A stretch of 64,000 bases of DNA, from NCBI RefSeq assembly GCF_009604455.1, contig NZ_WEGL01000004.1, positions 1 to 64,000 of the forward strand, written 5' to 3'. Below the pieces are notes generated by a model. The model saw nothing but the letters and a program-made list of their open reading frames with translations. It searched no databases and was not told where the DNA came from. The DNA is from Streptomyces sp. RB17. GTDB lineage: Bacteria; Actinomycetota; Actinomycetes; Streptomycetales; Streptomycetaceae. Positions 32,880-41,487 of the stretch are shown piece by piece (the first letter of the stretch is position 1; each line of letters opens with the position of its first letter). The position numbers and the translations under genes were made by a program.

Positions 32880-33934
32880 CGAGCGGTGCCGCAGCCTTCA
32901 CCGGCTCTCCGGATCCGGCCGCGTCCTTCCCGCCCGGCTCTCCGGGCCGCTGTTCCCGACGTACGGCGCGGCCCGGCCGGCGCGTGCGCGGGGAGGCCCC
33001 CGGTCCTGTCGAGACGGCCGTCGGCATCCTCGCCGGGCCGTCCCTGCTCGGCGCGGACGGGGGCCGGTTCAGCGGGGAGGGGCGTGTGGGCGAGACCGTC
33101 GCCGCCGTCGGGGTGGTGTCGTTCGGGGTGCCCATGGTGGACGGGGCGCTGCTCGCCCCGGGGCCCGCGCGCCAGTTCGCCGGGGCGCACGGCAGTCCCT
33201 TCGGGTACGCCCTCTGGTGGCCCCCAGTGCCGTACGGGCCACCCGGCTGCTGCCCGTGGGCTGCGGCCTTGCCGTCGTCGCCGGCCGGGCTCGCCCTCCT
33301 GACGGCCGGCGGGGTGCAGGTCGGCGGGGTCTCGACCAGGGGCCGGCCGCGCCTACGGGCAGCGGCTCGTGCTGGGCGTGTTCGGCTGGAGTCGGGCGGC
33401 GCTCGTGGTCGGTGCCGCCGTGGTGGTCGGGGCGTGCCGCGTGAAAGCGGGCGCCGTGGCGCCGTGGACGCGGCGCGGGGACCAGAGCGCCACGGAAGGG
33501 CCGCGCATCGCGGCGCCGATGCACTCCCGTGGGCCGACCGAGCTGGTGACGCTCTCCGGGGCCACCAGGCCGGCCCGGTCGACCGCACCGCGCTGCTCGC
33601 CCCGCTGGAGCGGGGCGGCGCTCGTGGTCGGTGCCGCCGTGGTGGCCGGGGCGTGCCGCGTGAAAGCGGGCGCCGTGGCGCCGTGGACGCGGCGCGGGGA
33701 CCAGAGCGCCACGGAGGGGCCGCGCATCGCGGTGCCGATGAACTCCCGTGCGCTGGTGGCTCTCTCCGGGGCCACCAGGCCGGCCCGGTCGACCGCGCCG
33801 TACTGCTCGCCCTCACCCTGGTGGCGCCGGCCGGCACGTCCGGGGGCGGGGGTCTCGGCGGTCCGGGGGCGAGCCGGGGGTCCTGGGTGTCACCGGACTC
33901 ACCGGAGTGCTCAGGCCGCCGAACCCGCCCGGTC
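32880..33934. other. Gene-poor region with recent duplication
   Basis: This 1055-bp region carries no recognisable gene. Some plus-strand segments (LAGPSLLGADG, AYGQRLVLGVFGW, VDRAVLLALTLVAPAG) read like pieces of a decayed membrane protein in different frames, so it may be a remnant of a transporter gene. It includes the duplication at 33394-33812. Confidence 0.45.
33394..33812. repeat. Direct duplication of about 0.2 kb
   Basis: 33394-33602 and 33613-33812 are near-identical adjacent copies. The first 120 bp differ at only a few positions (for example 33454 region T/C, A/G), and the second copy lacks about 9 bp near 33755. Period is 219 bp, a multiple of three, and one plus frame and one minus frame stay open across both, but neither product resembles a known family. 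Confidence 0.85.
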
Positions 33935-35140
33935 TCAGGTGCTGTGCAGGGTGTGGGGGACCTCAGGGGCCCGGGTCTCGATCAGGATCTGGCAGGACAG
34001 ACCGACCACCAGCGCGCCCTCCAGGAGCAGTACGGGCAGATCGTCGCCTGCCACGCCGAGGAGCGCGAACGTCGCCGCCAGGCCGAGCCGTGACCAGGCC
34101 CGCAGGTCCCCCCGCAGGCCCACGTTGAGCAGGTGGATGCCGCCCACCCCGAGCAGGAACGCGGCCATGCCGAAGCACAGCACCGGACCGCCGGCCAGGG
34201 CCACGTGGCCGTGGCCGTGCCCGGTGGCGTTGGCCGCCTGTGCGGCGAGCAGCCCGCCGACGCCGGTCACGGTGATGCCGCCGTGCACGAACAGGTGGCC
34301 GTAGACGTACGCCTGGCCGGTCAGCCGCCACTTGCGCAGCGGTGAGGCGTCGACGTGGTCGAAGACCAGCCACCACTGGCAGGCGGCGATCAGGAAGGAG
34401 CCCGCCACCACGGCCAGCGTCTCGGGCCGCAGCCCGCTGGCGGCGATGCCGATCGCGTTGAGGGCGACGACCTCTCCGAGCACGATGATGGTGAACAGGC
34501 CGAACCGCTCCGGGATGTGCGAGGCGTTGAACGGCACCCGCGCGACCGCCGAGGCGGACAGGATCGGAGTCAGCAGCTCGGCCAGCAGGCCCACGGTCCA
34601 CAGCGCGTAGCAGGAGGGCGCCGGCAGCAGGGCCGACGCTCCCCACACGGCGGCACCGAGCCCGTACCCCTGGAGGTAGCGCCGAGTCAGGGTCCGGGCG
34701 CGGGGCACGTGGTAGTGGGCCCGCAGGTACAGGCCGAGCAGGATCAGGCGTACGACGAAGTAGCCGAGGGCGAAGCGTTTCGCCCCGGCGGTGCCCGAGA
34801 AGGCCTGCGGCACGGCCACCGACACCGAGAGAACCGACATCATCGCGATGATCATGATGAGCCGGTAGATCCGGTCGTCGTTGTCGAAGCGGTCGGCGTA
34901 GAAGGTGTAGCAGACCCAGGTCCACCACATCGGGACGAACAGCGCCCCGAAGCGCAGCACACCCGCCCAGGTCGGGGCGTGCAGCAGAACCTGGGTCAGC
35001 TCCGCGACGGCCACCACGAAGACCAGGTCGAAGAACAGCTCCAGGGGCGAGGCGGCCCGGTGGTGCCCCTCCTCGGGCACCCTGAGCCGCACCCGCCCCC
35101 GGTGCAGGCGCACCTTGCCGGTGTACGTGCCGCGCGCCAT
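33935..35140 (-). CDS. LtrA-family membrane protein
   Basis: Predicted 401-residue polytopic membrane protein. After a basic N-terminus, SPLELFFDLVFVVAVAEL is the hallmark of the low-temperature-requirement A family (Listeria LtrA), followed by about 10 hydrophobic segments and a His/Gly loop (ATGHGHGHVALAGG). The biochemical role of the family is not established. GGAGG 6 nt upstream supports ATG 35140. It begins 38 bp after the preceding SnoaL-like gene and may be the last gene of the leftward arm of the divergent block. Confidence 0.82.
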   Translation of the reverse strand: MARGTYTGKVRLHRGRVRLRVPEEGHHRAASPLELFFDLVFVVAVAELTQVLLHAPTWAGVLRFGALFVPMWWTWVCYTFYADRFDNDDRIYRLIMIIAMMSVLSVSVAVPQAFSGTAGAKRFALGYFVVRLILLGLYLRAHYHVPRARTLTRRYLQGYGLGAAVWGASALLPAPSCYALWTVGLLAELLTPILSASAVARVPFNASHIPERFGLFTIIVLGEVVALNAIGIAASGLRPETLAVVAGSFLIAACQWWLVFDHVDASPLRKWRLTGQAYVYGHLFVHGGITVTGVGGLLAAQAANATGHGHGHVALAGGPVLCFGMAAFLLGVGGIHLLNVGLRGDLRAWSRLGLAATFALLGVAGDDLPVLLLEGALVVGLSCQILIETRAPEVPHTLHST

Positions 35141-35178
35141 GCCCGCCTCCGGTGCACCCAGTGCCCCCCGCACGCCGA

Positions 35179-35565
35179 TCAGCCCTCGGCGACCTGGGTG
35201 TGGGCGTCGTCGTGGTACCCCTTGATCTCGGTGATCAGGCCGTCGTCGCGGACCCGGAAGGTGTCGATGCCGCGGTCCTCCACGACCCCGCCGTCCTTCT
35301 TGTGGGCGGTGATGTGGAAGGAGAACGCGGCCTCGTCCCCGCTGATCACGAGGTCGGTGACGCGGAACTCCACGCGGTCGATCACCTCGAAGACGCCGTC
35401 GAAGAACGCGGTCACTGCGGCCCGGCCCCGGTTGACGGGCCCGCCGACCGGCTCGTACTGGACCACCTCCTCGGCGAGCAGGGCGGCGAACCGCTCCCGG
35501 TCCTGCTTCGCGAAACTCTCCGCGTACCCCTCGACGGCGGCGCGGATCTGCTGCTGCTGTGGCAT
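35179..35565 (-). CDS. SnoaL/NTF2-like protein (1)
   Basis: Predicted 128-residue alpha+beta-barrel protein of the NTF2-like superfamily (FAALLAEEVVQYEPVGGPVNRGRAAVTAFFDGVF, then FRVRDDGLITEIKGYHD). Members are small cyclases, isomerases or binding proteins acting on hydrophobic substrates. GGAGAAG precedes the ATG. It lies in the leftward arm of the ferritin-like/DJ-1 block, 40 bp after a DJ-1 gene; no catalytic residues can be assigned with confidence. Confidence 0.75.
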   Translation of the reverse strand: MPQQQQIRAAVEGYAESFAKQDRERFAALLAEEVVQYEPVGGPVNRGRAAVTAFFDGVFEVIDRVEFRVTDLVISGDEAAFSFHITAHKKDGGVVEDRGIDTFRVRDDGLITEIKGYHDDAHTQVAEG

Positions 35566-35605
35566 GACACTTCTCCGTACGTAGGGATGGGTGGTGTGCC
35601 CGGGG

Positions 35606-36211
35606 TCAGGCGGCCGCCTCGATCTCGCGGACGAAGGCGGCCATGAACTCCCGGGTCACCTGTGGGTGCTTGGCCGTGATCAGGTCGCCGTCGATCACCA
35701 GGTCCGCGGTGCCGTTGCCCGCGTAGACGATCTCGGCGCCGGCGTTCTCCACGTCGCAGACGATGTTGTGGGCGCAGGTCACCCTGCGGCCCTGCAGCAG
35801 GGCGCGGTCGGCGCACAGCAGCCACAGCGAGTGGCAGATGGTGCCCACCTTGAAGCCCGGCGCGGCCATCGCGGCGCGCAGGAACTCCACGGCGGGCGCC
35901 TTGTTGCGGCTGCCGGGGCCCGCCACCTCGACCTGGTAGCGCAGCCGGTCCATGGCGTACGCGCCGATCAGGACCACGCCCGCGTAGTCGGCCAGGTCCA
36001 GCGAGCCCACCTCGATGGTGACGGTGACGTGCTCCTCGACGTACCCGTGGTCGGGGTTGCTGCCGAAGGTCAGCGAGGGCTGGCCCCACAGGTGGGAGAC
36101 GTAGTCGACGGCGTAGCCCTGCGTGGGAAAGTACGCGTTGAAGTCGCGGAACTCCGACGGGTCGAAGTGCTCCTCGATCAGGACCGCGATCCGGCCCTTG
36201 GGCTCCGGCAC
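35606..36211 (-). CDS. DJ-1/PfpI-family protein (1)
   Basis: Predicted 201-residue class I glutamine-amidotransferase-like protein. The nucleophile elbow is VGTICHSLWLL with Cys near residue 125, and a nearby acidic residue comes from the N-terminal EEHFD segment. The family includes isonitrile hydratases, glyoxalases and proteases; this one carries a long N-terminal insertion (RDFNAYFPTQGYAVDYVSH). The GTG start at 36211 has GGGAG 9 nt upstream and is 4 bp from the preceding stop, so it is probably co-translated with the SnoaL-like gene. Confidence 0.75.
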   Translation of the reverse strand: MPEPKGRIAVLIEEHFDPSEFRDFNAYFPTQGYAVDYVSHLWGQPSLTFGSNPDHGYVEEHVTVTIEVGSLDLADYAGVVLIGAYAMDRLRYQVEVAGPGSRNKAPAVEFLRAAMAAPGFKVGTICHSLWLLCADRALLQGRRVTCAHNIVCDVENAGAEIVYAGNGTADLVIDGDLITAKHPQVTREFMAAFVREIEAAA

Positions 36212-36215
36212 CGGT

Positions 36216-36641
36216 TCACGCTCCCAGGCCGAGCGGGCCGAGCAGCTGACGCGGGTCGAAGAAGGCGTGGACCTCCTTGATGCGCCCCTCCTCGATCCGG
36301 AAGATGTTCATGCCGCGGACCGTGATGCGCTCACCGGTGGGGGCGGCGCCCATGAACACACCGCGGTGGGTGCCGGTGATGGTGAAGGACGCGGCGACCT
36401 TGTCCTCCTGTTCCAGCAGCTCGTCGATGGTGAAGACGCGGTCCGGGAATCCGCCGTACCAGCGCAGCGCGAACTCCTTGTACGCCGGCAGGCCGTGGAT
36501 GCCGTCCGGGGAGATCGGGTTGTCGAACACCACGTCGGGGGCGAGGATCTCGTCCGCGATCCTCAGATCGCCGGGAGCGGTCAGGAACTGCTCGTAGTAC
36601 GTCCGGACGAGCTTGGAGCCCTCGTCGGAAAGTTCGGCCAT
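36216..36641 (-). CDS. SnoaL/NTF2-like protein (2)
   Basis: Predicted 141-residue polyketide-cyclase-type NTF2 fold (LVRTYYEQFLTAPGDLRIADEILAPDVVFDNPISPDGIHG; ITVRGMNIFRIEEGRIKEVHAFFD), close in outline to ester cyclases. AAAGGAG lies 6 nt before ATG 36641. It is the second such gene in this leftward arm and is only distantly like the first. It may process a cyclic or enol product of the adjacent oxidoreductases. Confidence 0.75.
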   Translation of the reverse strand: MAELSDEGSKLVRTYYEQFLTAPGDLRIADEILAPDVVFDNPISPDGIHGLPAYKEFALRWYGGFPDRVFTIDELLEQEDKVAASFTITGTHRGVFMGAAPTGERITVRGMNIFRIEEGRIKEVHAFFDPRQLLGPLGLGA

Positions 36642-36748
36642 GGTCAACTCCTTTGGCTTCATGGGTCAGCGGGTCCGGACCGCTCGGGACTGTGCCGGCG
36701 GTCCGGACCCCCGGGCCGGGTGGCTCAGGTGTGCTCCCAGACGTCCGC

Positions 36749-38257
36749 TCAGGCGTCCGCGAGGAACCACTCGGCGGCACGCTCGCCGATGACGTAACAG
36801 GTCAGGTTGGGGTTGGCGCTGACGTGCGTGGGCATCACGGAGGCGTCGACCACACTCAGGTTCTCGATGCCGTGCACCCGCAGCCGCTGGTCCACGACCG
36901 CGCTCTCGTCGCTGCTCGGGCCCATCTTCACGGTGCCGACCGGGTGCCACAGGGTGGCGGAGTTCTCCCGGATGTACTGCAGCAGCAGGGCGTCGTCGTT
37001 CACCTGGCGCTGCGTCAGCTTCTCGGACAGGCCGCTGGAGAGGTCGCGGATCTGCTTGGAGTTGGCGATGTCCCAGGCCTGCCGGACGCCGTCGAGGGCG
37101 ATCCGCCGGTCGGCGTCGGTGCCGTAGGAGTTGAGGAAGATGTCCGGCTGGACGGTGGGGTCGGCGCTGGAGAGCGAGACCCGGCCGCGGCACTCCGGCT
37201 TCTGCAGCACGCTCATCACGCTGATCGGGCGGTGCGTGACCTCGACGTAGCGGCTGACGAAGTACATCTGCATGTCGTTGAAGTTCTGCGAGCCCGGATT
37301 GGTGTACCGGACCAGGACCTGGACGTCGGGGTCGTCCGGGTCGGTGACGCCCTCCTTGGGCAGCAGGCCCACCGTGATCTGCTGGTGCTCGATCAGGTTC
37401 TCGCCCACGTACGGCTGGTCGAGGACCACCTCGATGCCGAGGGCGCGCAGCTGCTCCTTCGGACCGACGCCCGAACGCAGCAGGATCGCGGGCGAGTTGA
37501 GGGCGCCCGCGGAGAGGGTGACGTGGTCGGCGTAGACCTTCTCCAGCCGGCCACCGGTCTCCACCTCGACGCCGACCGCCCTGGTGCCCTCGAAGAGGAC
37601 CCGGTGCACGGTGGCGCCCGAGCGGATGGTGAGGTTCTTCCGCCCGCGGGCCTCGGTGAGGTAGGCGATCGCGGTGGAGATCCGCAGGTCGCCGCGGCGG
37701 TTCATGGGGATCATGCCGACACCGGTGGACTCCGGGTCGTTGTGGTCCTCGACGTAGCCGAAGCCCATGTCGAGGCAGGCCTCCAGGTAGGCCGCCTGGA
37801 ACGGGACCAGCTGGTCCCGGGTGTGCCGGACGATCGGGGTGGGGCCGCCCTTGCCGTGGAACGGGCCGTCGAAGTCCTGGTCGTCCTCGATCCGGCGGAA
37901 GTACGGAAGGAGTTCGCGCCACGACCACGAGTCGTTGCCCAGCTGGGCCCACTCGTCGTAGTCCGCCGGGATGCCGCGCAGCGCGATGGCGCCGTTGACG
38001 GCCGAGCAGCCGCCGGCCACCTTGCCCCGGGCGTACGTCAGCGAACGTCCCGGCACGGCCTCGGCCGAGTAGCCCCAGTCGTGCTCCTCCACGGACACGG
38101 TCCGCGCGTTGGTCAGGTCCGCGGGGATGTCGGAGTTGTCGGCCCAGTCGGGCCCGGCCTCCAGGAGCAGCACGTTCACGGCCGGGTTCTCCGTGAGCCT
38201 GCCCGCGAGGACGGCACCGGAGGATCCGGCACCGACGACTATGTGGTCGTAACGCAT
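36749..38257 (-). CDS. GMC-family FAD-dependent oxidoreductase
   Basis: Predicted 502-residue flavoenzyme of the glucose-methanol-choline family. The ADP-binding motif HIVVGAGSSGAVLAGRL is at the N-terminus; GGCSAVNGAIALRG is the second GMC motif; the C-terminal TLWHPVGTVKMG and THVSANPNLTCYVIGE carry the catalytic His and partner Asn/His. It should oxidise an alcohol to an aldehyde or ketone, giving electrons to oxygen or another acceptor. GGAAGGGAA precedes ATG 38257. It is in the leftward arm of the divergent block. Confidence 0.88.
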   Translation of the reverse strand: MRYDHIVVGAGSSGAVLAGRLTENPAVNVLLLEAGPDWADNSDIPADLTNARTVSVEEHDWGYSAEAVPGRSLTYARGKVAGGCSAVNGAIALRGIPADYDEWAQLGNDSWSWRELLPYFRRIEDDQDFDGPFHGKGGPTPIVRHTRDQLVPFQAAYLEACLDMGFGYVEDHNDPESTGVGMIPMNRRGDLRISTAIAYLTEARGRKNLTIRSGATVHRVLFEGTRAVGVEVETGGRLEKVYADHVTLSAGALNSPAILLRSGVGPKEQLRALGIEVVLDQPYVGENLIEHQQITVGLLPKEGVTDPDDPDVQVLVRYTNPGSQNFNDMQMYFVSRYVEVTHRPISVMSVLQKPECRGRVSLSSADPTVQPDIFLNSYGTDADRRIALDGVRQAWDIANSKQIRDLSSGLSEKLTQRQVNDDALLLQYIRENSATLWHPVGTVKMGPSSDESAVVDQRLRVHGIENLSVVDASVMPTHVSANPNLTCYVIGERAAEWFLADA

Positions 38258-38324
38258 GGAACAGTTCCCTTCCGGGTCCACTGATGAGTTGCGCCCGGGT
38301 CGCGTCCCGGGGCTTCGCGGCGGG

Positions 38325-39104
38325 CTACTCGGATTCCAGGCCGCCGGGGTAGATGCCGGTGCGCACCCATTCGTCGATGGGGCCGCGGTCGCCGGTGTCC
38401 ACGTACTCGATGCGCGCGCCCATCAGGTCGGGCGCCGTGATCACTGCGAACGGGGTGGAGCCGGCGTCCTTGCGGAAGGCCGCGTCGATGCCGACGCCCT
38501 GCTTCTTCAGCAGTTCGAGCCGGCCCGCCATGTCGTCCTCCCAGACCCCGTAGTAGAGGATCTGGCCGGCGTTCTTCGCCGAGACGATGCCGTCGCCGTC
38601 GGCCTGGATCAGCTCGTAGTACGGCGCCCCCGTCTTGGAGAACGCGCACACCAGCTCGAAGGGGTGCGGGTCGGGGTCCTCCAGGCGCGGCACCTTGAAG
38701 GTGGCGGGCTCGGTGAACTCGATGCCGAACACCTCGGAGTAGCGGGCGATGGCGGCTTCCAGGTCGGGCACCACGATGCCGACGTGGAAGAAGGAGTCGG
38801 GCAGGTCCGGGCCCGGGGTGACGTCACGGTAGACGTGCACCTCGGGGAATTCCTCCAGGCATTCCAGCAGGTTCGGAATGAAGTCCCGGAGATAGTCCGT
38901 CGACCTGTGGAATTCCAGCGCCGCGTCGTCGCGGTAACGCTCGACCACGAGACGGCTGTTGCCGCCCTCTTCCGGCTTCAGGTAGTCGAAGCCCACACAG
39001 CCCGGCTCGTTCGCGCGGATCTTGGCGGTGAGGCCGGCCATCAGAACCTCGACCTCTGCCTCCTTTCCCGCCTTGACGACCTGGCGGGCGGTCACCGTGA
39101 TCAT
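38325..39104 (-). CDS. ABM monooxygenase domain fused to a VOC/glyoxalase domain
   Basis: Predicted 259-residue two-domain protein. Residues 1-95 form an antibiotic-biosynthesis-monooxygenase-like ferredoxin fold (VTARQVVKAGKEAEVEVLMAGL, GCVGFDYLKPEEGGN). Residues about 105-255 are a vicinal-oxygen-chelate domain (FHVGIVVPDLEAAIARYSEVFGIEF) with possible metal ligands His107 and two acidic residues. ABM domains oxidise quinol-like substrates without cofactors, and VOC domains act on adjacent oxygens, so sequential chemistry is conceivable. The ATG overlaps the DJ-1 stop (ATGA). Confidence 0.78.
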   Translation of the reverse strand: MITVTARQVVKAGKEAEVEVLMAGLTAKIRANEPGCVGFDYLKPEEGGNSRLVVERYRDDAALEFHRSTDYLRDFIPNLLECLEEFPEVHVYRDVTPGPDLPDSFFHVGIVVPDLEAAIARYSEVFGIEFTEPATFKVPRLEDPDPHPFELVCAFSKTGAPYYELIQADGDGIVSAKNAGQILYYGVWEDDMAGRLELLKKQGVGIDAAFRKDAGSTPFAVITAPDLMGARIEYVDTGDRGPIDEWVRTGIYPGGLESE

Positions 39105-39841
39105 GCCTGACCGCCCCGGCCCGGCAGCAGCATGGGCTCGAAGAAGTCCGTGAACTTGTCCTCGAGTTCGGGGTGCTGGTAGAACTCTGGGCCCGCCTGC
39201 TCGAAGATCTGCTCGCCGATGCCGCCGTAGGTGTCGAACATCATCGAGACGATGGTGCCGACCTCCTTGCCGAAGTAGTGGGCGACCAGCGCGACGGTGG
39301 AGCCGTTGACCCCGTACGAACCGGTGGTGGTCCAGATCTTCTTGTCGGCGTCGTGCAGCCACATCCGGCGCGGCGAGGGGACGTTGGTGCCCTCCGCGCG
39401 CAGGCCGCGGGCGATCGCGGCGACCAGGGTCACCGGGGTGTCGCCGAGGATGCCGGAGCGGGAGAGGATGCCGATGCCGGAGCAGTTGCCCGCGACGATC
39501 CTGCCGTTGACGTGGTGGTGGCGGATCGCGTCGAGGACGCGTCCGTCCTGGGTCATCTTTCCGGAGCCGACGCCGCCGGGGACGTAGAGGATGTCGAAGA
39601 GCTGCCCGTCCTCCAGGACCGCGTCCGGCACGACCTGGGTGCCCATCTGCATGACGACGTTGCCCTCGTCGACCGACACGAACTTCACGTCGAGTTCGCG
39701 GGGCTCCTCGGCCAGCGGCCAGGGCGCGATCTGGTGGGCGAGCACCATCGCGGTGCCCTTGAAGATCTCGAGCGGGGTGATGGTGTCCTGCTCGCTGCAG
39801 CTCTCGTAACCGAGAACGGCCACGGTTTTGATCTCGGCCAT
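39101..39841 (-). CDS. DJ-1/PfpI-family protein (2), isonitrile-hydratase-like
   Basis: Predicted 246-residue protein of the ThiJ/PfpI superfamily. N-terminal KTVAVLGYESCSEQDTITPLEIF and the nucleophile elbow IVAGNCSGIGILSRSG (Cys near 120) are as in isonitrile hydratases and AraC-linked DJ-1 domains. GGAGG 8 nt upstream supports ATG 39841. It is first in the leftward arm and overlaps the ABM-VOC gene by 4 nt, pointing to tight functional coupling. Confidence 0.75.
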   Translation of the reverse strand: MAEIKTVAVLGYESCSEQDTITPLEIFKGTAMVLAHQIAPWPLAEEPRELDVKFVSVDEGNVVMQMGTQVVPDAVLEDGQLFDILYVPGGVGSGKMTQDGRVLDAIRHHHVNGRIVAGNCSGIGILSRSGILGDTPVTLVAAIARGLRAEGTNVPSPRRMWLHDADKKIWTTTGSYGVNGSTVALVAHYFGKEVGTIVSMMFDTYGGIGEQIFEQAGPEFYQHPELEDKFTDFFEPMLLPGRGGQA

Positions 39842-39918
39842 TTCTGAAGCCTCCTGGAATTTCGGCGAGTACCGGGAAGCTAACAGCGGGGAAATCGCCG
39901 TCCCGCATCAAGCGGTAC

Positions 39919-39951
39919 GACTTTCTGAACTTCGCATCACTTCAAGAAGTC
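39919..39951. promoter_or_regulatory. Inverted repeat in the divergent promoter region
   Basis: GACTTTCTGAA (39919-39929) and TTCAAGAAGTC (39941-39951) are inverted repeats matching at 9 of 11 positions across an 11-nt gap. It lies in the 176-bp space between the two arms of the block and is a good candidate for the shared operator. No regulator gene is within the block. Confidence 0.55.
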
Positions 39952-40017
39952 GCCGAGGTCAGGAAGTCTCGGGGAAAGAGTTGGGCGCGCACACGCCCGT
40001 GCACAACCCTGCCGGGT

Positions 40018-41415
40018 ATGACTACCGAGAGCGTCGACGTCAGTTCCGCTGCTGGCGCCGGGAACGCGAAGCAAGCGGCGAAGTCGCGCACCGCCGGCCG
40101 GTTCCTCGGTATCGCGGTGGGCAACTTCCTCGTCCTGATGGACGCGTCCATTCTGAACGTCGCCCTGCCCGACCTCCAGCACAGCCTGCACGCCTCCACC
40201 GGCGCCCTGGCCTGGACCGTCGACGCCTACACGGTCGTCTTCGCCGGTCTGATGCTGGCGTCCGGCTCGTTCGCGGACCGCCTCGGCCCGCGCCGGGTCT
40301 ACCGCGGCTCGCTGCTCGCGTTCGGCGTCGTGTCCCTCCTGTGCGCCCTGGCCGGCTCGGCCGGACTGCTCATCGCCGGCCGTGCCCTGCTCGGCGTCGC
40401 CGCCGCGGGCCTGGTGCCGGCCTCGCTCGCGCTGCTGTCCGGGCTCTACCCCGACCCGGCCAAGCGCTCGCGTGCCGTCGGCGCCTGGGCCGCGGTCAGC
40501 TCGCTCGGCCTGGTCTCCGGGCCGGTGCTCGGCGGCGGCCTGGTCGCGCTCGGCGGCTGGCAGCTGGTCTTCCTGGTCAACCCGCCCATCGCGCTGGTCA
40601 CCTGGCTGGCGGCACGCGGCTTCGCCGCCGACGGCGAGCGCCCGCACCGGCCGATCGACGCGGCCGGTCTCGTGCTGTCCATCGCCGGGCTCGGCGCGCT
40701 CACCTTCGGTCTGGTCGAGGGCGGCACCTCCGGCTGGGGCGAGCCCGGGCCGGTGATCGCCGTGATCGTCGCCGCCGTCGCCTTCCTCGCCCTCGCCCTC
40801 GTCGAGCGGAAGGCGCCGTACCCGGCGCTGCCGCCCGCGCTCCTGGTCCGGGCCCGGGTGCAGGCCGACATGATCGCCGGCTCGGCCGCCTCCTTCGTCT
40901 TCTACGGTCTGCTGTACGCGATGACCCAGTGGATGGTGAACGAGCGCTCTCTCAGCGCGCTGCAGACCGGCCTCGCCTTCCTGCCCATGACCGTGCCGCT
41001 GGCGGTGCTCCCGCTGTTCACGGGCCGACTGGTGGCCCGCATCGGCACCCGCCCGCTGATCCTGTTCGGCCTGGCCTGCGGGGTGCTCTCCGGAGTGATC
41101 CTCGCCTTCTCCGGCACCCACACCCCGTTCGTGCTGCTCATCGCCGCCCAGCTGATGCTGGCGCTCGGCTCCACCACCGCGATCCCCGCCTCCACCGCCG
41201 ACATGGCGATGGCCGCGCCCGTCGAGTACGCCGCGACCGCCCAGGGCGCGCTCAACGCGTCCCGGCAGGCCGGCTCCGCGCTCGGTGTCGCCGTGCTCGG
41301 CACCTTGGTCTCCATGCACCGCATCGGCCTCGGCGTCGTCGTGTTCGCGGCTGCGGCGCTCGTGATCGTCCTCGCCCTGCTCGGCCGCGCCCGCGGCCAG
41401 GAGGCCGAGAGCTGA
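40018..41415 (+). CDS. DHA2-family MFS exporter (1)
   Basis: Predicted 465-residue, 14-segment drug:H+ antiporter. GNFLVLMDASILNVALPDLQ is the first-helix signature of DHA2 exporters, and ASGSFADRLGPRRVYRGSL is the loop 2-3 motif. Motif C (SLGLVSGPVLGGGL) is present. It opens the rightward arm of the block, 72 bp before the ferritin-like gene, and may export the pathway product or remove a toxic intermediate. The ATG has no strong ribosome-binding site. Confidence 0.85.
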   Translation: MTTESVDVSSAAGAGNAKQAAKSRTAGRFLGIAVGNFLVLMDASILNVALPDLQHSLHASTGALAWTVDAYTVVFAGLMLASGSFADRLGPRRVYRGSLLAFGVVSLLCALAGSAGLLIAGRALLGVAAAGLVPASLALLSGLYPDPAKRSRAVGAWAAVSSLGLVSGPVLGGGLVALGGWQLVFLVNPPIALVTWLAARGFAADGERPHRPIDAAGLVLSIAGLGALTFGLVEGGTSGWGEPGPVIAVIVAAVAFLALALVERKAPYPALPPALLVRARVQADMIAGSAASFVFYGLLYAMTQWMVNERSLSALQTGLAFLPMTVPLAVLPLFTGRLVARIGTRPLILFGLACGVLSGVILAFSGTHTPFVLLIAAQLMLALGSTTAIPASTADMAMAAPVEYAATAQGALNASRQAGSALGVAVLGTLVSMHRIGLGVVVFAAAALVIVLALLGRARGQEAES

Positions 41416-41487
41416 CCCCCTTCGGGGATGTCCCTGACCCGGGCGGATCCCGCCGACGTACCTCCCGCAACCGAAAGGAACACCGCG

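Noticed and set aside
33369..34304. Plus-strand frame across the 0.2-kb duplication
   Set aside because: It overlaps the LtrA gene on the opposite strand, has no family resemblance and no convincing start.
35179..36641. The two SnoaL-like genes as a recent duplication
   Set aside because: Their sequences share only the fold pattern, with no long identical stretches in protein or DNA.
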